This document shows, in pieces, positions 9,078-16,698 of a stretch of 34,114 bases of DNA. Positions within the stretch are counted from its first letter, which is position 1. Each line of letters opens with the position of its first letter. The position numbers were made by a program, and so were the translations under genes. The notes beneath the pieces were generated by a model. It was not told where the DNA came from and did no database searches. It saw only the letters and a program-made list of their open reading frames with translations. Source of the stretch: Planctomycetota bacterium (GTDB lineage: Bacteria > Planctomycetota > Phycisphaerae > SM23-33); NCBI GenBank assembly GCA_024275995.1, contig JAJRYB010000086.1, forward strand, positions 1 through 34,114. The letters are read 5' to 3'.

Positions 9078-10121
9078 ATGCCACTGCGACGATTCGAGAA
9101 CAATCCGCTGCTTACGCCCGAGGACGTAAAACCCACGCGGGACGACCTGACGGTTCTGTGCACGATGAATCCCGCCGCGGTGCGGGTGGGAGATCAAGTG
9201 CTGCTGCTCGTGCGGGTGGGAGAAGCCGCCCGCCAGGAAGCCGAGCACGTCTGCTACCTGTACTTCGACGCCGAGGCGTCCGAGCTTCGCACCGGACGGC
9301 TGCGAAGGGACGATCCGGACCTCACGCGCCCCGACGGGCGAGGGTGGTTCCATCGCGGAAAGATGCTCCTGACCAGTCTCTCGCACCTGAGAATCGCGCG
9401 CAGCGGCGACGGAAAACATTTCACCTGCGACGATAAGCCGGCCATTTTCCCGACGACCCCTTACGAAGCGTTCGGCTGTGAGGACGCGCGGATAACCCCG
9501 CTGGACGGGCGATACTGGATAACGTACACGGCTGTCTCCGACCGCGGCGTCGCCGTGGCGCTGGCGAGTACGTCGGATTTTGTAACCTTCGCCAGGCACG
9601 GGCTGATCTTCCCGCCGTACAACAAGGACGTGTGCATCTTCCCCAGGAAAGTCCGAGGGCAGTACGTCTGCCGGCACCGGCCTTACAAAAGCGAGTTCAA
9701 CGACGCATGCATCTGGACTGCCTACTCCCCGGACCTGCTGGCGTGGGGGACGCACGAAATAACCATGTCGCCCGAACCCGGAACCTGGTCGTCCGATCGA
9801 GTGGGCGCAGGGGCGCCGCCGATCCGGACGTCAGAAGGCTGGCTTGAAATATACCACGCCGTGGATGCCGACGGACGCTACGCGCTGGGCGCCTCGCTTA
9901 GTGACCTGGAGCATCCCGAGCGAATATCGACGCGCGGCAGCGTGCCTGTCTTTCTGCCCGAAACGCCTTACGAATGCGACGGCGTTTACGACGACGTGGT
10001 TTTCTCCAACGGTATCGTTACCGATGGCGAAACGCTTACGGTGTTCTACGGCGCAGCCGATAGGATATGCGCAGCCGCCGTTACCACGATCGACGAGATG
10101 ATCGACGCGGCGAAGGCGTAG
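9078..10121 (+). CDS. GH130-family beta-mannoside phosphorylase/hydrolase
   Basis: 347 aa five-bladed propeller of the glycoside hydrolase 130 family. Typical features are the start FENNPLLTPEDVKPT, the FGCEDARITPLDGRYWITYTA block carrying the conserved E-D-x-R, and RPYKSEFNDACIWTAYS followed by WSSDRVGAGAPPI and HAVDADGRYALGA. Members phosphorolyse beta-1,2 or beta-1,4 mannosides to mannose-1-phosphate. Substrate cannot be told here. Start at ATG 9078 is preferred to 9072 because AAGGA lies 8 bases before it. It ends in TAG; the next gene is in the same frame with no other stop between. The adjacent GT4 suggests a mannose-glycan theme, by inference. Confidence 0.85.
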   Translation: MPLRRFENNPLLTPEDVKPTRDDLTVLCTMNPAAVRVGDQVLLLVRVGEAARQEAEHVCYLYFDAEASELRTGRLRRDDPDLTRPDGRGWFHRGKMLLTSLSHLRIARSGDGKHFTCDDKPAIFPTTPYEAFGCEDARITPLDGRYWITYTAVSDRGVAVALASTSDFVTFARHGLIFPPYNKDVCIFPRKVRGQYVCRHRPYKSEFNDACIWTAYSPDLLAWGTHEITMSPEPGTWSSDRVGAGAPPIRTSEGWLEIYHAVDADGRYALGASLSDLEHPERISTRGSVPVFLPETPYECDGVYDDVVFSNGIVTDGETLTVFYGAADRICAAAVTTIDEMIDAAKA

Positions 10122-10154
10122 GAACGTCCAAATAGATGGGGGTACAGGCGTGAA

Positions 10155-11276
10155 ATGCGGCGAATTCGAATCTGCCAGTTGATAACCGAGCTTCGTCCCG
10201 CCGGGGCTGAGCGGTGCGTCTACGAACTTGCACGCCGGATCGATCGTGAGCGGTTCGAGATGCGAGTGGCGTGCCTCCGCGGCGGGTCCCTCGTCGATTC
10301 CCTGCGCGAAGCCGGTATCGCCGTGACGGTCCTCGGCGTCCGCGGGAAGTGGGACGTGTTGAAGCTCGCGCGCCTTTCGACGATGCTGGCCCGCGCGAAA
10401 ATCGACCTGCTGCACACGCACCTGTTCCACGCGGACCTTGCCGGCAGGGCCGCAGCCTCGCTGGCGGGCGTGCCGCACCTTCTGCACACCGTCCACGTAG
10501 CCGAGGGGCGGTTCCGACCGTGGCAATTCGCCTACGCACGAGCGATGGCGGGCTGCTGCGAAAGAATAGTCTGCGTCTCGAACGCGGTGCGGGATTTTCA
10601 CGCCTCGCGAACCGGACTGCCGGCAGATCGCTATCTCGTGATCCACAACGGCGTCGATGCGGCAGCCTACGCGCGGGACGACGCCGAGCGGACCCGCCTG
10701 CGAGACCGCTGGGCCGTCCGCAGCGGCGATATGCTCGTTGCGTTCGTAGGCCGGCTTGACCAGCAGAAGGGCGTCGATACGCTTCTTGCCGCTGCGGAAA
10801 AATTGACTGGGCGAGGTGCGATAAAATTCGTCATCGCAGGCGACGGACCGCAGCGCGAAATGGTCGAATCGTTCGTCGACAGGCAGGGGGGGTCCGGCTG
10901 CGTGCGATATCTCGGACGGGTGGACGAGGTTCGCGCAATTCTCAGTGCCGCCGATATGCTGGCGATGCCGAGCCGATGGGAAGGTTTGCCCCTGGCGGCA
11001 GCGGAAGCGATGGCGGCTTCGCTCCCAATCGTAGCGACGCGCGTGGCGGGGCTTTCTGAGCTTGTCGTCGACGGCGAGACCGGGCTTCTCATCCCGCCGG
11101 ACGACGCGACGAGCCTGGTCGAGGCGATTGAACGCCTGGCGGGCGACGCCGCTCTCCGGGAAAAATTGGGCGCCGCCGGGCGTCAGCGCGTAATCAAAAA
11201 ATTCAGCATCGATACCAACGTCGCCGCTCATGAAAAACTCTACCTGCAAATCGTCGGGCGGCGAAGGCAGGATTGA
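10155..11276 (+). CDS. GT4-family glycosyltransferase
   Basis: 373 aa GT-B enzyme. The N-terminal acceptor domain begins RIRICQLITELRPAGAERCV; the donor domain has VAFVGRLDQQKGVDTLLAA, the G-D-G-P-Q segment, and the retaining-enzyme motif MPSRWEGLPLAAAEAMA with E-x7-E spacing. It would transfer a sugar from a nucleotide donor to a lipid or glycan acceptor in the cytoplasm; substrates are unknown. Only the stop codon TAG and 33 bases separate it from the GH130 gene. The last ~26 codons are repeated just downstream as a diverged tandem copy, so the 3' end has been duplicated or partly replaced. Stop TGA. Confidence 0.9.
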   Translation: MRRIRICQLITELRPAGAERCVYELARRIDRERFEMRVACLRGGSLVDSLREAGIAVTVLGVRGKWDVLKLARLSTMLARAKIDLLHTHLFHADLAGRAAASLAGVPHLLHTVHVAEGRFRPWQFAYARAMAGCCERIVCVSNAVRDFHASRTGLPADRYLVIHNGVDAAAYARDDAERTRLRDRWAVRSGDMLVAFVGRLDQQKGVDTLLAAAEKLTGRGAIKFVIAGDGPQREMVESFVDRQGGSGCVRYLGRVDEVRAILSAADMLAMPSRWEGLPLAAAEAMAASLPIVATRVAGLSELVVDGETGLLIPPDDATSLVEAIERLAGDAALREKLGAAGRQRVIKKFSIDTNVAAHEKLYLQIVGRRRQD

Positions 11277-11352
11277 AAAAATTCGGCATCGATACCAATC
11301 TCGCCGCTCACGAAAAACTCTATACGCAAATCGTCGGGGGAGAACGAAAAAA
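11196..11352 (+). repeat. Tandem duplication of the GT4 gene 3' end (two copies plus a third fragment)
   Basis: Copy 1 is 11196-11275 (80 bases, the coding tail); copy 2 is 11276-11346; a third start (AAAAAATTCAAC) follows at 11347. Copy 2 still reads as the same tail, ...IDTNLAAHEKLYTQIVGG, and several differences from copy 1 are synonymous (AAC/AAT, CAT/CAC, TAC/TAT). This suggests copy 2 came from a diverged paralog or was once coding. Confidence 0.85.
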
Positions 11353-11813
11353 TTCAACACCGCCAAACGGCAAGCCCTGACGTAAACTACGGCGATATTC
11401 GTACGCTGCACCAACTATTTTAGGATGGTTTGCGCCCGGTCCCCGCTTTTCGTTTTTTCCGATTAACCGATCCACTGGTGAACCGGGTAACCGTTTTTCC
11501 GTTTTTCGACTCATGAAAATGAAGTCGCCTGTCCGATATGTCGAACACGCGCCGATGTGACAGGCACGGCGAATGTCGCTATTTGACAAGTCGGTCCTCA
11601 CGGAAGAACACGAAAAAAAATTTAACCCCGCCGTATCCCCCAGATATGGCGTTCGGTGCGGCAGATCGCCACTATAATTGCGTAAGTACGGCCAGTGTTA
11701 GGTACTTGCGATTTCGAGAAAAAGTGGGTATGTGACTTTTTTTTCTTGTCGGCTTCCCTATTTGTGGTTAAGTTTCCCTGTAAGTACCATGCTGTGGCAA
11801 CAAGGACCTGGAA
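11353..11813 (+). promoter_or_regulatory. Leader/promoter region upstream of mraZ
   Basis: A gene-free stretch of 461 bases. A perfect TATAAT is at 11673-11678, without a clear -35. It is followed by an imperfect inverted repeat, GTAAGTAC at about 11681 and GTACTTGC at about 11702; GTAAGTAC recurs near 11779. AAAGTGGGT at about 11722 resembles a single half of an MraZ box (GTGGG type), but the usual multiple evenly spaced boxes are not evident. The rest is AT-richer than the genes, and I see nothing else in it. Confidence 0.4.
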
Positions 11814-12278
11814 ATGGCTCTCTTTGTCGGCGAATTCGAACAGACATTGGACGGCAAGCATCGCCTTGCCATCAGCGTCGCCTTGAGGGAGCAGCTCCAG
11901 CCGGAAGAAGACGGAAGTAATTTCTTTCTCGTACTCGGCCCGGACCGTCACCTCTGGTTATATCCGGACCAGTACTACCGTCGGCTGGTAGCGGGTCTGC
12001 GTCGATCGGCAATTCCCAGTCGCGAGACGCGGAAGATCGACCTGCTGTTCGCAATGGCACGGATGGTCAAACCGGATTCACAAGGTCGGATCGTTCTACC
12101 GGAGAAGTCGATGCAGCGTGCGATAGTTTCGGATCGCCTGACGCTGGTCGGCGTTTTCGACCACATCGAGATCTGGCCGACGGACGCATGGGAGAGCCAC
12201 GTCGAGAGCGCGCTTCCGAGTTACGGTGAGGTGCTTTACGAAGCGTCCGAGCGATTGGACGATTCCGGCGTCCAGTAA
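11814..12278 (+). CDS. mraZ: MraZ, transcriptional regulator at the head of the dcw cluster
   Basis: 154 aa with two SpoVT-AbrB-like half domains: FVGEFEQTLDGKHRLAI at the N-terminus and FAMARMVKPDSQGRIVLP in the middle, each with the D-x-x-G/Q-R signature. MraZ forms rings and binds GTGGG-type repeats at its own promoter. AAGGA lies 8 bases before the ATG. Its place directly ahead of rsmH and the other wall genes is the standard one. The length is close to the family norm of about 150 aa. Stop TAA. Confidence 0.95.
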   Translation: MALFVGEFEQTLDGKHRLAISVALREQLQPEEDGSNFFLVLGPDRHLWLYPDQYYRRLVAGLRRSAIPSRETRKIDLLFAMARMVKPDSQGRIVLPEKSMQRAIVSDRLTLVGVFDHIEIWPTDAWESHVESALPSYGEVLYEASERLDDSGVQ

Positions 12279-12319
12279 GAATGGCAAATTAGTCGTGACA
12301 AGTTCAGATTGCTGTTGGT

Positions 12320-12357
12320 GGAGCAGGAGGCTCCTCCGGCGGGTCACGGATTGACCC
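12320..12357 (+). promoter_or_regulatory. Two adjacent 5-nt-loop hairpins between mraZ and the small ORF
   Basis: GGAGC-aggag-GCTCC and GGGTCA-cggat-TGACCC follow each other within 38 bases. The first loop carries an AGGAG sequence. They could be an RNA processing, attenuation or stabilising element in the dcw mRNA; no T-run follows, so a plain terminator is less likely. Confidence 0.4.
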
Positions 12358-12384
12358 AGAAGTTTCGGGTATGAAAGGAATCGT

Positions 12385-12630
12385 ATGATGCTCATCCCCC
12401 GGCACGCTGAAAGCGCAGTACCTCTGAGGCACGGACGCCACAAGGGTTCTTGCGCGGAACTACGCCGCCAATTGGCACATCCATCAATGATTGACGATGG
12501 GCAACGGCAGCGCCTGCTGGAGTTGGCTGGACGCTTGCGGCGCGTTCAGGCACTGGGGGATGAGTATGCCCGATTGCAGCTTTCGGAACACATGGCCGCG
12601 GTTCTCGAACCGCCAACGGCGGTGGCCTGA
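12385..12630 (+). CDS. Small unknown protein encoded between mraZ and rsmH
   Basis: 81 aa, not recognised. AAAGGA lies 5-6 bases before the ATG, and the gene ends 17 bases before rsmH, so it sits in the operon. The N-terminal half is basic; residues about 38-75 (QRQRLLELAGRLRRVQALGD and onward) form a predicted amphipathic helix or short coiled coil. There is no membrane segment and no Cys cluster. Codon use looks like the neighbouring genes. Cytoplasmic location and a partner role in the cluster are only inferred. It could also be a non-functional ORF, but the ribosome site argues otherwise. Confidence 0.6.
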   Translation: MMLIPRHAESAVPLRHGRHKGSCAELRRQLAHPSMIDDGQRQRLLELAGRLRRVQALGDEYARLQLSEHMAAVLEPPTAVA

Positions 12631-12647
12631 CGCGGCGCACCGGAACG

Positions 12648-13580
12648 ATGGATCGCGAGAAAGCCCATAATCGCGGCCACGTCCCCGTCCTTGTGCGCGA
12701 GGTCGTCGAATTGCTCTCGCCGCACCAGCGGGGGGTATTCCTGGACTGCACGATAGGTCCGGGCGGGCACGCCGAAGCACTTCTACTGGCCGGGACGCCT
12801 GACGCGACACTGATCGGAATTGATCTGGACGAGAGCGACTTCGGTGCGGCGAGGAGAAGGCTGGAGCGTTTCGGCGATCGCGTCCGGATGTTTCACGCGG
12901 GATTCGACCAGGCACGCGCCGTGCTCGAACAGGCTGGAATCGACGCGGTGGACATCGTTCTGGCGGACCTGGGGTTTTCTTCGCGTCAGATGGACGACCC
13001 GAGTCGCGGGTTGAGCTTCGCCATGGACGGTCCGCTGGACATGCGACTGGACAGATCGGAAGGTCAAAGCGCCGCCGAGTTGGTCAACTCGCTCGATGAG
13101 AAGTCGCTGGCGGACCTGATTTATCGGTACGGTGAAGAACGTTACAGCCGGCGGATAGCCGCGGCGATAGTCCGTCGGCGGAAGCTGCAGGCGATCCGGC
13201 GGACGACGGAACTGGCGGAAATCGTCACGGCTGCATACCCGGCGCCCGCGAGACGATCGCGCCGCGGCGTGCATCCTGCAACGCGAACGTTCCAGGCGCT
13301 GCGGATTGCCGTCAACGACGAGCTGTCTCGGCTTGAAAAGCTGCTTGAAGAAATTCCACGCCTGCTGAACGTCGGCGGGCGCGCGGGAATCATCAGCTTT
13401 CATTCGCTCGAGGACCGACGCGTTAAACATGCGTTCGCTGAAATGGCGCAAGGCGGTGAGGCAGAAGTGCTTACGAAAAAACCCGTAACCGCTTCGGACG
13501 AAGAAATCGAACGAAATCCGCGAAGCCGATCGGCGAAACTTCGCGCCGTGGAAAAAATCGCCCCAGGACGGGCGAATTAG
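12648..13580 (+). CDS. rsmH: 16S rRNA (cytosine-1402-N4)-methyltransferase
   Basis: 310 aa. RsmH (MraW) methylates N4 of C1402 in the decoding centre, using S-adenosylmethionine. Seen are HVPVLVREVVELL at the start, the SAM loop DCTIGPGGHAEALL, GIDLDESDF, VLADLGFSSRQMDDPSRGLSF, and C-terminal THPATRTFQALRIAVNDEL-like and IISFHSLEDRRVKH segments. Everything expected is present. It ends in TAG at a normal place, and the LysM gene follows in the same frame after 45 bases. The 5' neighbour is the small ORF. Operon membership is clear. Confidence 0.97.
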   Translation: MDREKAHNRGHVPVLVREVVELLSPHQRGVFLDCTIGPGGHAEALLLAGTPDATLIGIDLDESDFGAARRRLERFGDRVRMFHAGFDQARAVLEQAGIDAVDIVLADLGFSSRQMDDPSRGLSFAMDGPLDMRLDRSEGQSAAELVNSLDEKSLADLIYRYGEERYSRRIAAAIVRRRKLQAIRRTTELAEIVTAAYPAPARRSRRGVHPATRTFQALRIAVNDELSRLEKLLEEIPRLLNVGGRAGIISFHSLEDRRVKHAFAEMAQGGEAEVLTKKPVTASDEEIERNPRSRSAKLRAVEKIAPGRAN

Positions 13581-13625
13581 ACAATCGTGAGTTGCCCTGA
13601 TCCCGTGCATGCACGGAGGTGGAAC

Positions 13626-14459
13626 ATGACGCGAGAAACGAGAATTGGATTACTGGTCGGCCTGGCATTTATCGTTGCGTTCGGATTGATCCTCAGTGAA
13701 CTGACCGCTCCTGAGCGAGAGACCGCTCGCGAGGCGTCCGGCAGCGACGAATCGGCTTACGCCTGGCGATCGGCCGTTACGGAACAGGCGCCCCTCGTCG
13801 AGGATCAGCCCGTCGAGTACATACCTGCGATGCTCGAAGAAGCTCCGGCGCCTGCGCCTCCGGCGCAAGTGGTCGCACACGCATCGATCGAGGAGAATCG
13901 TTCCGAACAGTCGCCCATGTCGCCGGAGACGCCCGGACGGGAAGCTACTCCCGCCGAGCTGCGCACAAGCATGCCTGCGCCGTCTCCCGCACCAGCGCAG
14001 CGCAGGCGCACGTACGTCGTGAGGGCAAACGACAGCCTGATCAAGATCGCCAGGAAGGTCTACGGCCCCGAACATGGCGGCGAGTACAAGCGGATATTCG
14101 CAGCCAACCGGAACATTCTCGCCGACGAGGCGACGGTTCTGCCCGGACAGCGCCTTGTGATTCCTCCCCTGGCCCGGAGATCGCCGATGCGCACGGCAGA
14201 GCAATCCGCCGCCGCGCCGCGCCGTTACGTCGAAATGGACCTGGGGCAGCTTCGCCGGCGATTCGGAACCTCCGGAGGAAATTCAACGCGCCGTCGCGTG
14301 TACGTGGTGCGTCGCGGGGACAATCTCACCACCATCGCGCGCAGAACGCTCAATGACGACAGCACCTCGGCCGTCATGAAAATATTCAACGCGAACCGCG
14401 ACAAGTTACGCCGTCCCGACCGCCTTCCGATAGGCGTTGAGCTGACGATTCCCGGATAG
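13626..14459 (+). CDS. Membrane-anchored protein with two LysM domains
   Basis: 277 aa from the ATG at 13626, which has a strong CGGAGG ribosome site; the ORF-track start (13587) lies upstream of that. Order: N-terminal transmembrane anchor (about residues 7-25), a Pro/Ala/Glu-rich linker to about residue 130, LysM 1 (YVVRANDSLIKIARKVYG ... LPGQRLVIP), short linker, LysM 2 (YVVRRGDNLTTIARRTLN ... ELTIPG) at the very end. LysM domains bind N-acetylglucosamine in peptidoglycan. Sitting between rsmH and the ftsL-like gene, it probably acts in the cell envelope at the division site. It carries no peptidase or amidase domain. Stop TAG, followed four codons later by a second in-frame TAG. Confidence 0.9.
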   Translation: MTRETRIGLLVGLAFIVAFGLILSELTAPERETAREASGSDESAYAWRSAVTEQAPLVEDQPVEYIPAMLEEAPAPAPPAQVVAHASIEENRSEQSPMSPETPGREATPAELRTSMPAPSPAPAQRRRTYVVRANDSLIKIARKVYGPEHGGEYKRIFAANRNILADEATVLPGQRLVIPPLARRSPMRTAEQSAAAPRRYVEMDLGQLRRRFGTSGGNSTRRRVYVVRRGDNLTTIARRTLNDDSTSAVMKIFNANRDKLRRPDRLPIGVELTIPG

Positions 14460-14481
14460 GACCTGCAATAGCGAGCCTGCG

Positions 14482-14781
14482 ATGCGTTTGGCGATAATTA
14501 TTCTGTCTCTGGCGGCGATAACGGTTTGCCTTGTGCACATCCGGCGTGGCGAGGACGACGCCGCCAGGGAAATACAGCAGCTGCGTTCGCAGCAGATATC
14601 GCTGCGACGGGCGCTTTGGGACATGGACAGCGGCATCTCCCGTCTGATAGCGCGCGGGACCCTGCGACGGCAGGCGGGCAAGCTCACGGCAGTGAGGCTC
14701 GTGCCGGCGGGGGAGGCGCCTCGACTGATCGTCGTAGACGAGGACGCCGACCTTACGCAAGCAGGACATAATAACCCCTGA
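14482..14781 (+). CDS. ftsL: FtsL/DivIC-like small bitopic protein
   Basis: 99 aa. A single N-terminal hydrophobic helix (about 2-19) is followed by a basic HIRRGEDD and a helical segment AREIQQLRSQQISLRRALWD with heptad-like leucines, as in FtsL. The C-terminal ~30 residues are not conserved-looking. Position directly before ftsI is the classical ftsL slot. Sequence identity in this family is always low, so the call rests on size, topology and location. FtsL would form the periplasmic FtsQLB-like complex that activates FtsW/FtsI. Confidence 0.65.
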   Translation: MRLAIIILSLAAITVCLVHIRRGEDDAAREIQQLRSQQISLRRALWDMDSGISRLIARGTLRRQAGKLTAVRLVPAGEAPRLIVVDEDADLTQAGHNNP

Positions 14782-14794
14782 GGCAAAGTGACGC

Positions 14795-16525
14795 ATGGAC
14801 GAACGGGCCGGCAGAACCTGGCGACACAACATTATCTTCGCCTTTCTGATGCTGGCGGTAGTGGGTCTGTGCGTTCGGATGGGCCTGCTTCTCCGCGACG
14901 GTCGGGCCGAGGCTGTCGAGCTTGCCCAACGTCAGCAGCGGATGGAAATTCCACTCCCGGCAAGGACCGGAAGCATCTTTGCGCGAAGCTCCAAGCGTTA
15001 CCTCCCGCTTGCGATAAGCCGCCAGAAGCCCAGTTGTTACGTGGACCCCTTCCTGCTGCGCGACGAAGAAATAGCCGACGTTTCAATCGCGCTGGCCGGG
15101 GCGCTTAACCTGGACGCTCGCGACGTGCAGCACAAGATACTTACCCGGCGAAAGAGGCGGTTCGCCTGGATAAAGCGGCGCATCGGGCCTTCGGAAGTCT
15201 CGGCCGTTCGCAAGGCGAAGCTTCCCGGCGTCGGGATCATTTTCGAGTGGCAGCGGGAGTACCCCAACGGTTCCCTCGCGGCGAGCGTCGTGGGGTTCCG
15301 GCGGAAGTACGGCGAGGCGGGCGGTGGCGCGGAACTTTCGCAGGACGAGCGCCTCAAGGCGAGAGATGGAAAACGGGTCGTGCTCGCCGACGCAAAGCGA
15401 AACCCGATCTGGCCGCTTCCGAAGCAAAGCAGACTTCCCCGCGACGGGGACAGCGTGTTCCTTACGATCGACCTGGCGATACAGGAATCGCTGGAGAGGG
15501 CGGTCGCCGAATCGGTGTCGAAGTTCGGCGCGAAATGGGGCACGGGCGTCGTCGTCGATCCACGCAACGGCAAGGTGCTTGCGATGTGCTCGTTCCCGAC
15601 GTTCGATCCGAACACGTTCAACACCGCCCCGGCTGCGAACCGCACCAACCGGGCGATCAGTTATCCGTACGAACCGGGGAGTATCGCCAAACCGCTGTTC
15701 GCCGCAGGAGCGGTCAACGAAGGACTGATGACCTTCGATACGGAAATATTCTGTGAAAACGGAACGTACCGGGCATATCGCGGTGGACGGATCAGCGATC
15801 CCGGGCACAGTTACGGAAACCTCAGCCTGACCGATATCGTCGTGAAGTCCAGCAACATCGGAATGGCGAAAGTCGGCGAAAAACTGGGCAACGCGCGCCT
15901 CCACGCCATAGCGAAACGGTTCGGACTGGGCGAAAAAACGGGTATCGAGCTTCCGGGCGAAAGCGCGGGGATTATTCGCCCCCTGCGCCGCTGGGACACG
16001 TACAGCCTCCGGCGGATTCCGTTCGGACAGGAAATGTCCGCCACCACTCTCCAGATGGTGATGGCGTTCTGCGCGATAGCCAACGGTGGCGAACTTTTGC
16101 AGGCGCGCCTGATCGAAAAGGTAACGGACGCGGACGGGCGTCTCCTCTGGCAAGGTCGGAGGCGTCTCGTGAGGCGCGTACTCCGCGCGAAAGTCGCTTA
16201 CGAAACGCTCGCGGTCATGCGGGAAGTCGTGGAGAGGGGCACCGGCAAGGCCTGCCGCCTGTCGCGTTGGACGAGCTTCGGAAAAACCGGCACCGCCCAG
16301 ATTCCCGGACCGGGCGGATACGTGGAGGACGCCTATACAGGCTCGTTCGTCGGAGGCGCGCCGGCGTCCAATCCGCAGCTTGTATGCCTTATTTCGATAT
16401 ACCGGCCGGAGAAGTCCAAGGGCTACTACGGCGCGAAAGTGGCGGCGCCGTTCGTCAGGGAAGTGCTCGAAGAGGCGTTGATGTATCGCGACGTTCCCGG
16501 CGACCTTCCCGGCGGCGGGTATTGA
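14795..16525 (+). CDS. ftsI: FtsI/PBP3-type septal peptidoglycan transpeptidase (class B PBP)
   Basis: 576 aa. One transmembrane helix near residues 13-33; PBP dimerisation/pedestal domain with RTGSIFARSSKRYLPL (family R-G-x-I-x-D-R-x-G position); transpeptidase domain with all three active-site motifs: S-I-A-K (Ser296, Lys299), S-S-N (352-354) and K-T-G (497-499). It cross-links stem peptides at the septum together with FtsW. The start ATG lies 13 bases after the ftsL-like stop. The R-G-x-I-x-D-R-x-G block is slightly divergent (TGSIFARSSKR). Stop TGA. The 173-base gap to murE holds no gene that I can see. Confidence 0.95.
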   Translation: MDERAGRTWRHNIIFAFLMLAVVGLCVRMGLLLRDGRAEAVELAQRQQRMEIPLPARTGSIFARSSKRYLPLAISRQKPSCYVDPFLLRDEEIADVSIALAGALNLDARDVQHKILTRRKRRFAWIKRRIGPSEVSAVRKAKLPGVGIIFEWQREYPNGSLAASVVGFRRKYGEAGGGAELSQDERLKARDGKRVVLADAKRNPIWPLPKQSRLPRDGDSVFLTIDLAIQESLERAVAESVSKFGAKWGTGVVVDPRNGKVLAMCSFPTFDPNTFNTAPAANRTNRAISYPYEPGSIAKPLFAAGAVNEGLMTFDTEIFCENGTYRAYRGGRISDPGHSYGNLSLTDIVVKSSNIGMAKVGEKLGNARLHAIAKRFGLGEKTGIELPGESAGIIRPLRRWDTYSLRRIPFGQEMSATTLQMVMAFCAIANGGELLQARLIEKVTDADGRLLWQGRRRLVRRVLRAKVAYETLAVMREVVERGTGKACRLSRWTSFGKTGTAQIPGPGGYVEDAYTGSFVGGAPASNPQLVCLISIYRPEKSKGYYGAKVAAPFVREVLEEALMYRDVPGDLPGGGY

Positions 16526-16698
16526 ATATCGAAAAGGCTTTGATCGCGTCCGGGGCGTCCTTGAAGCAACGGGCGGTAATTGGTTAGACTCCCAGCGTTG
16601 GCAGAGGCTCTCGCCGCCACGGTGCGCGGCGATCCCTGCCGACGAATTTGCCGGCGGCGTAACGTACCTACGATCGTCCGCGCGGTGACGGAGGCGGC

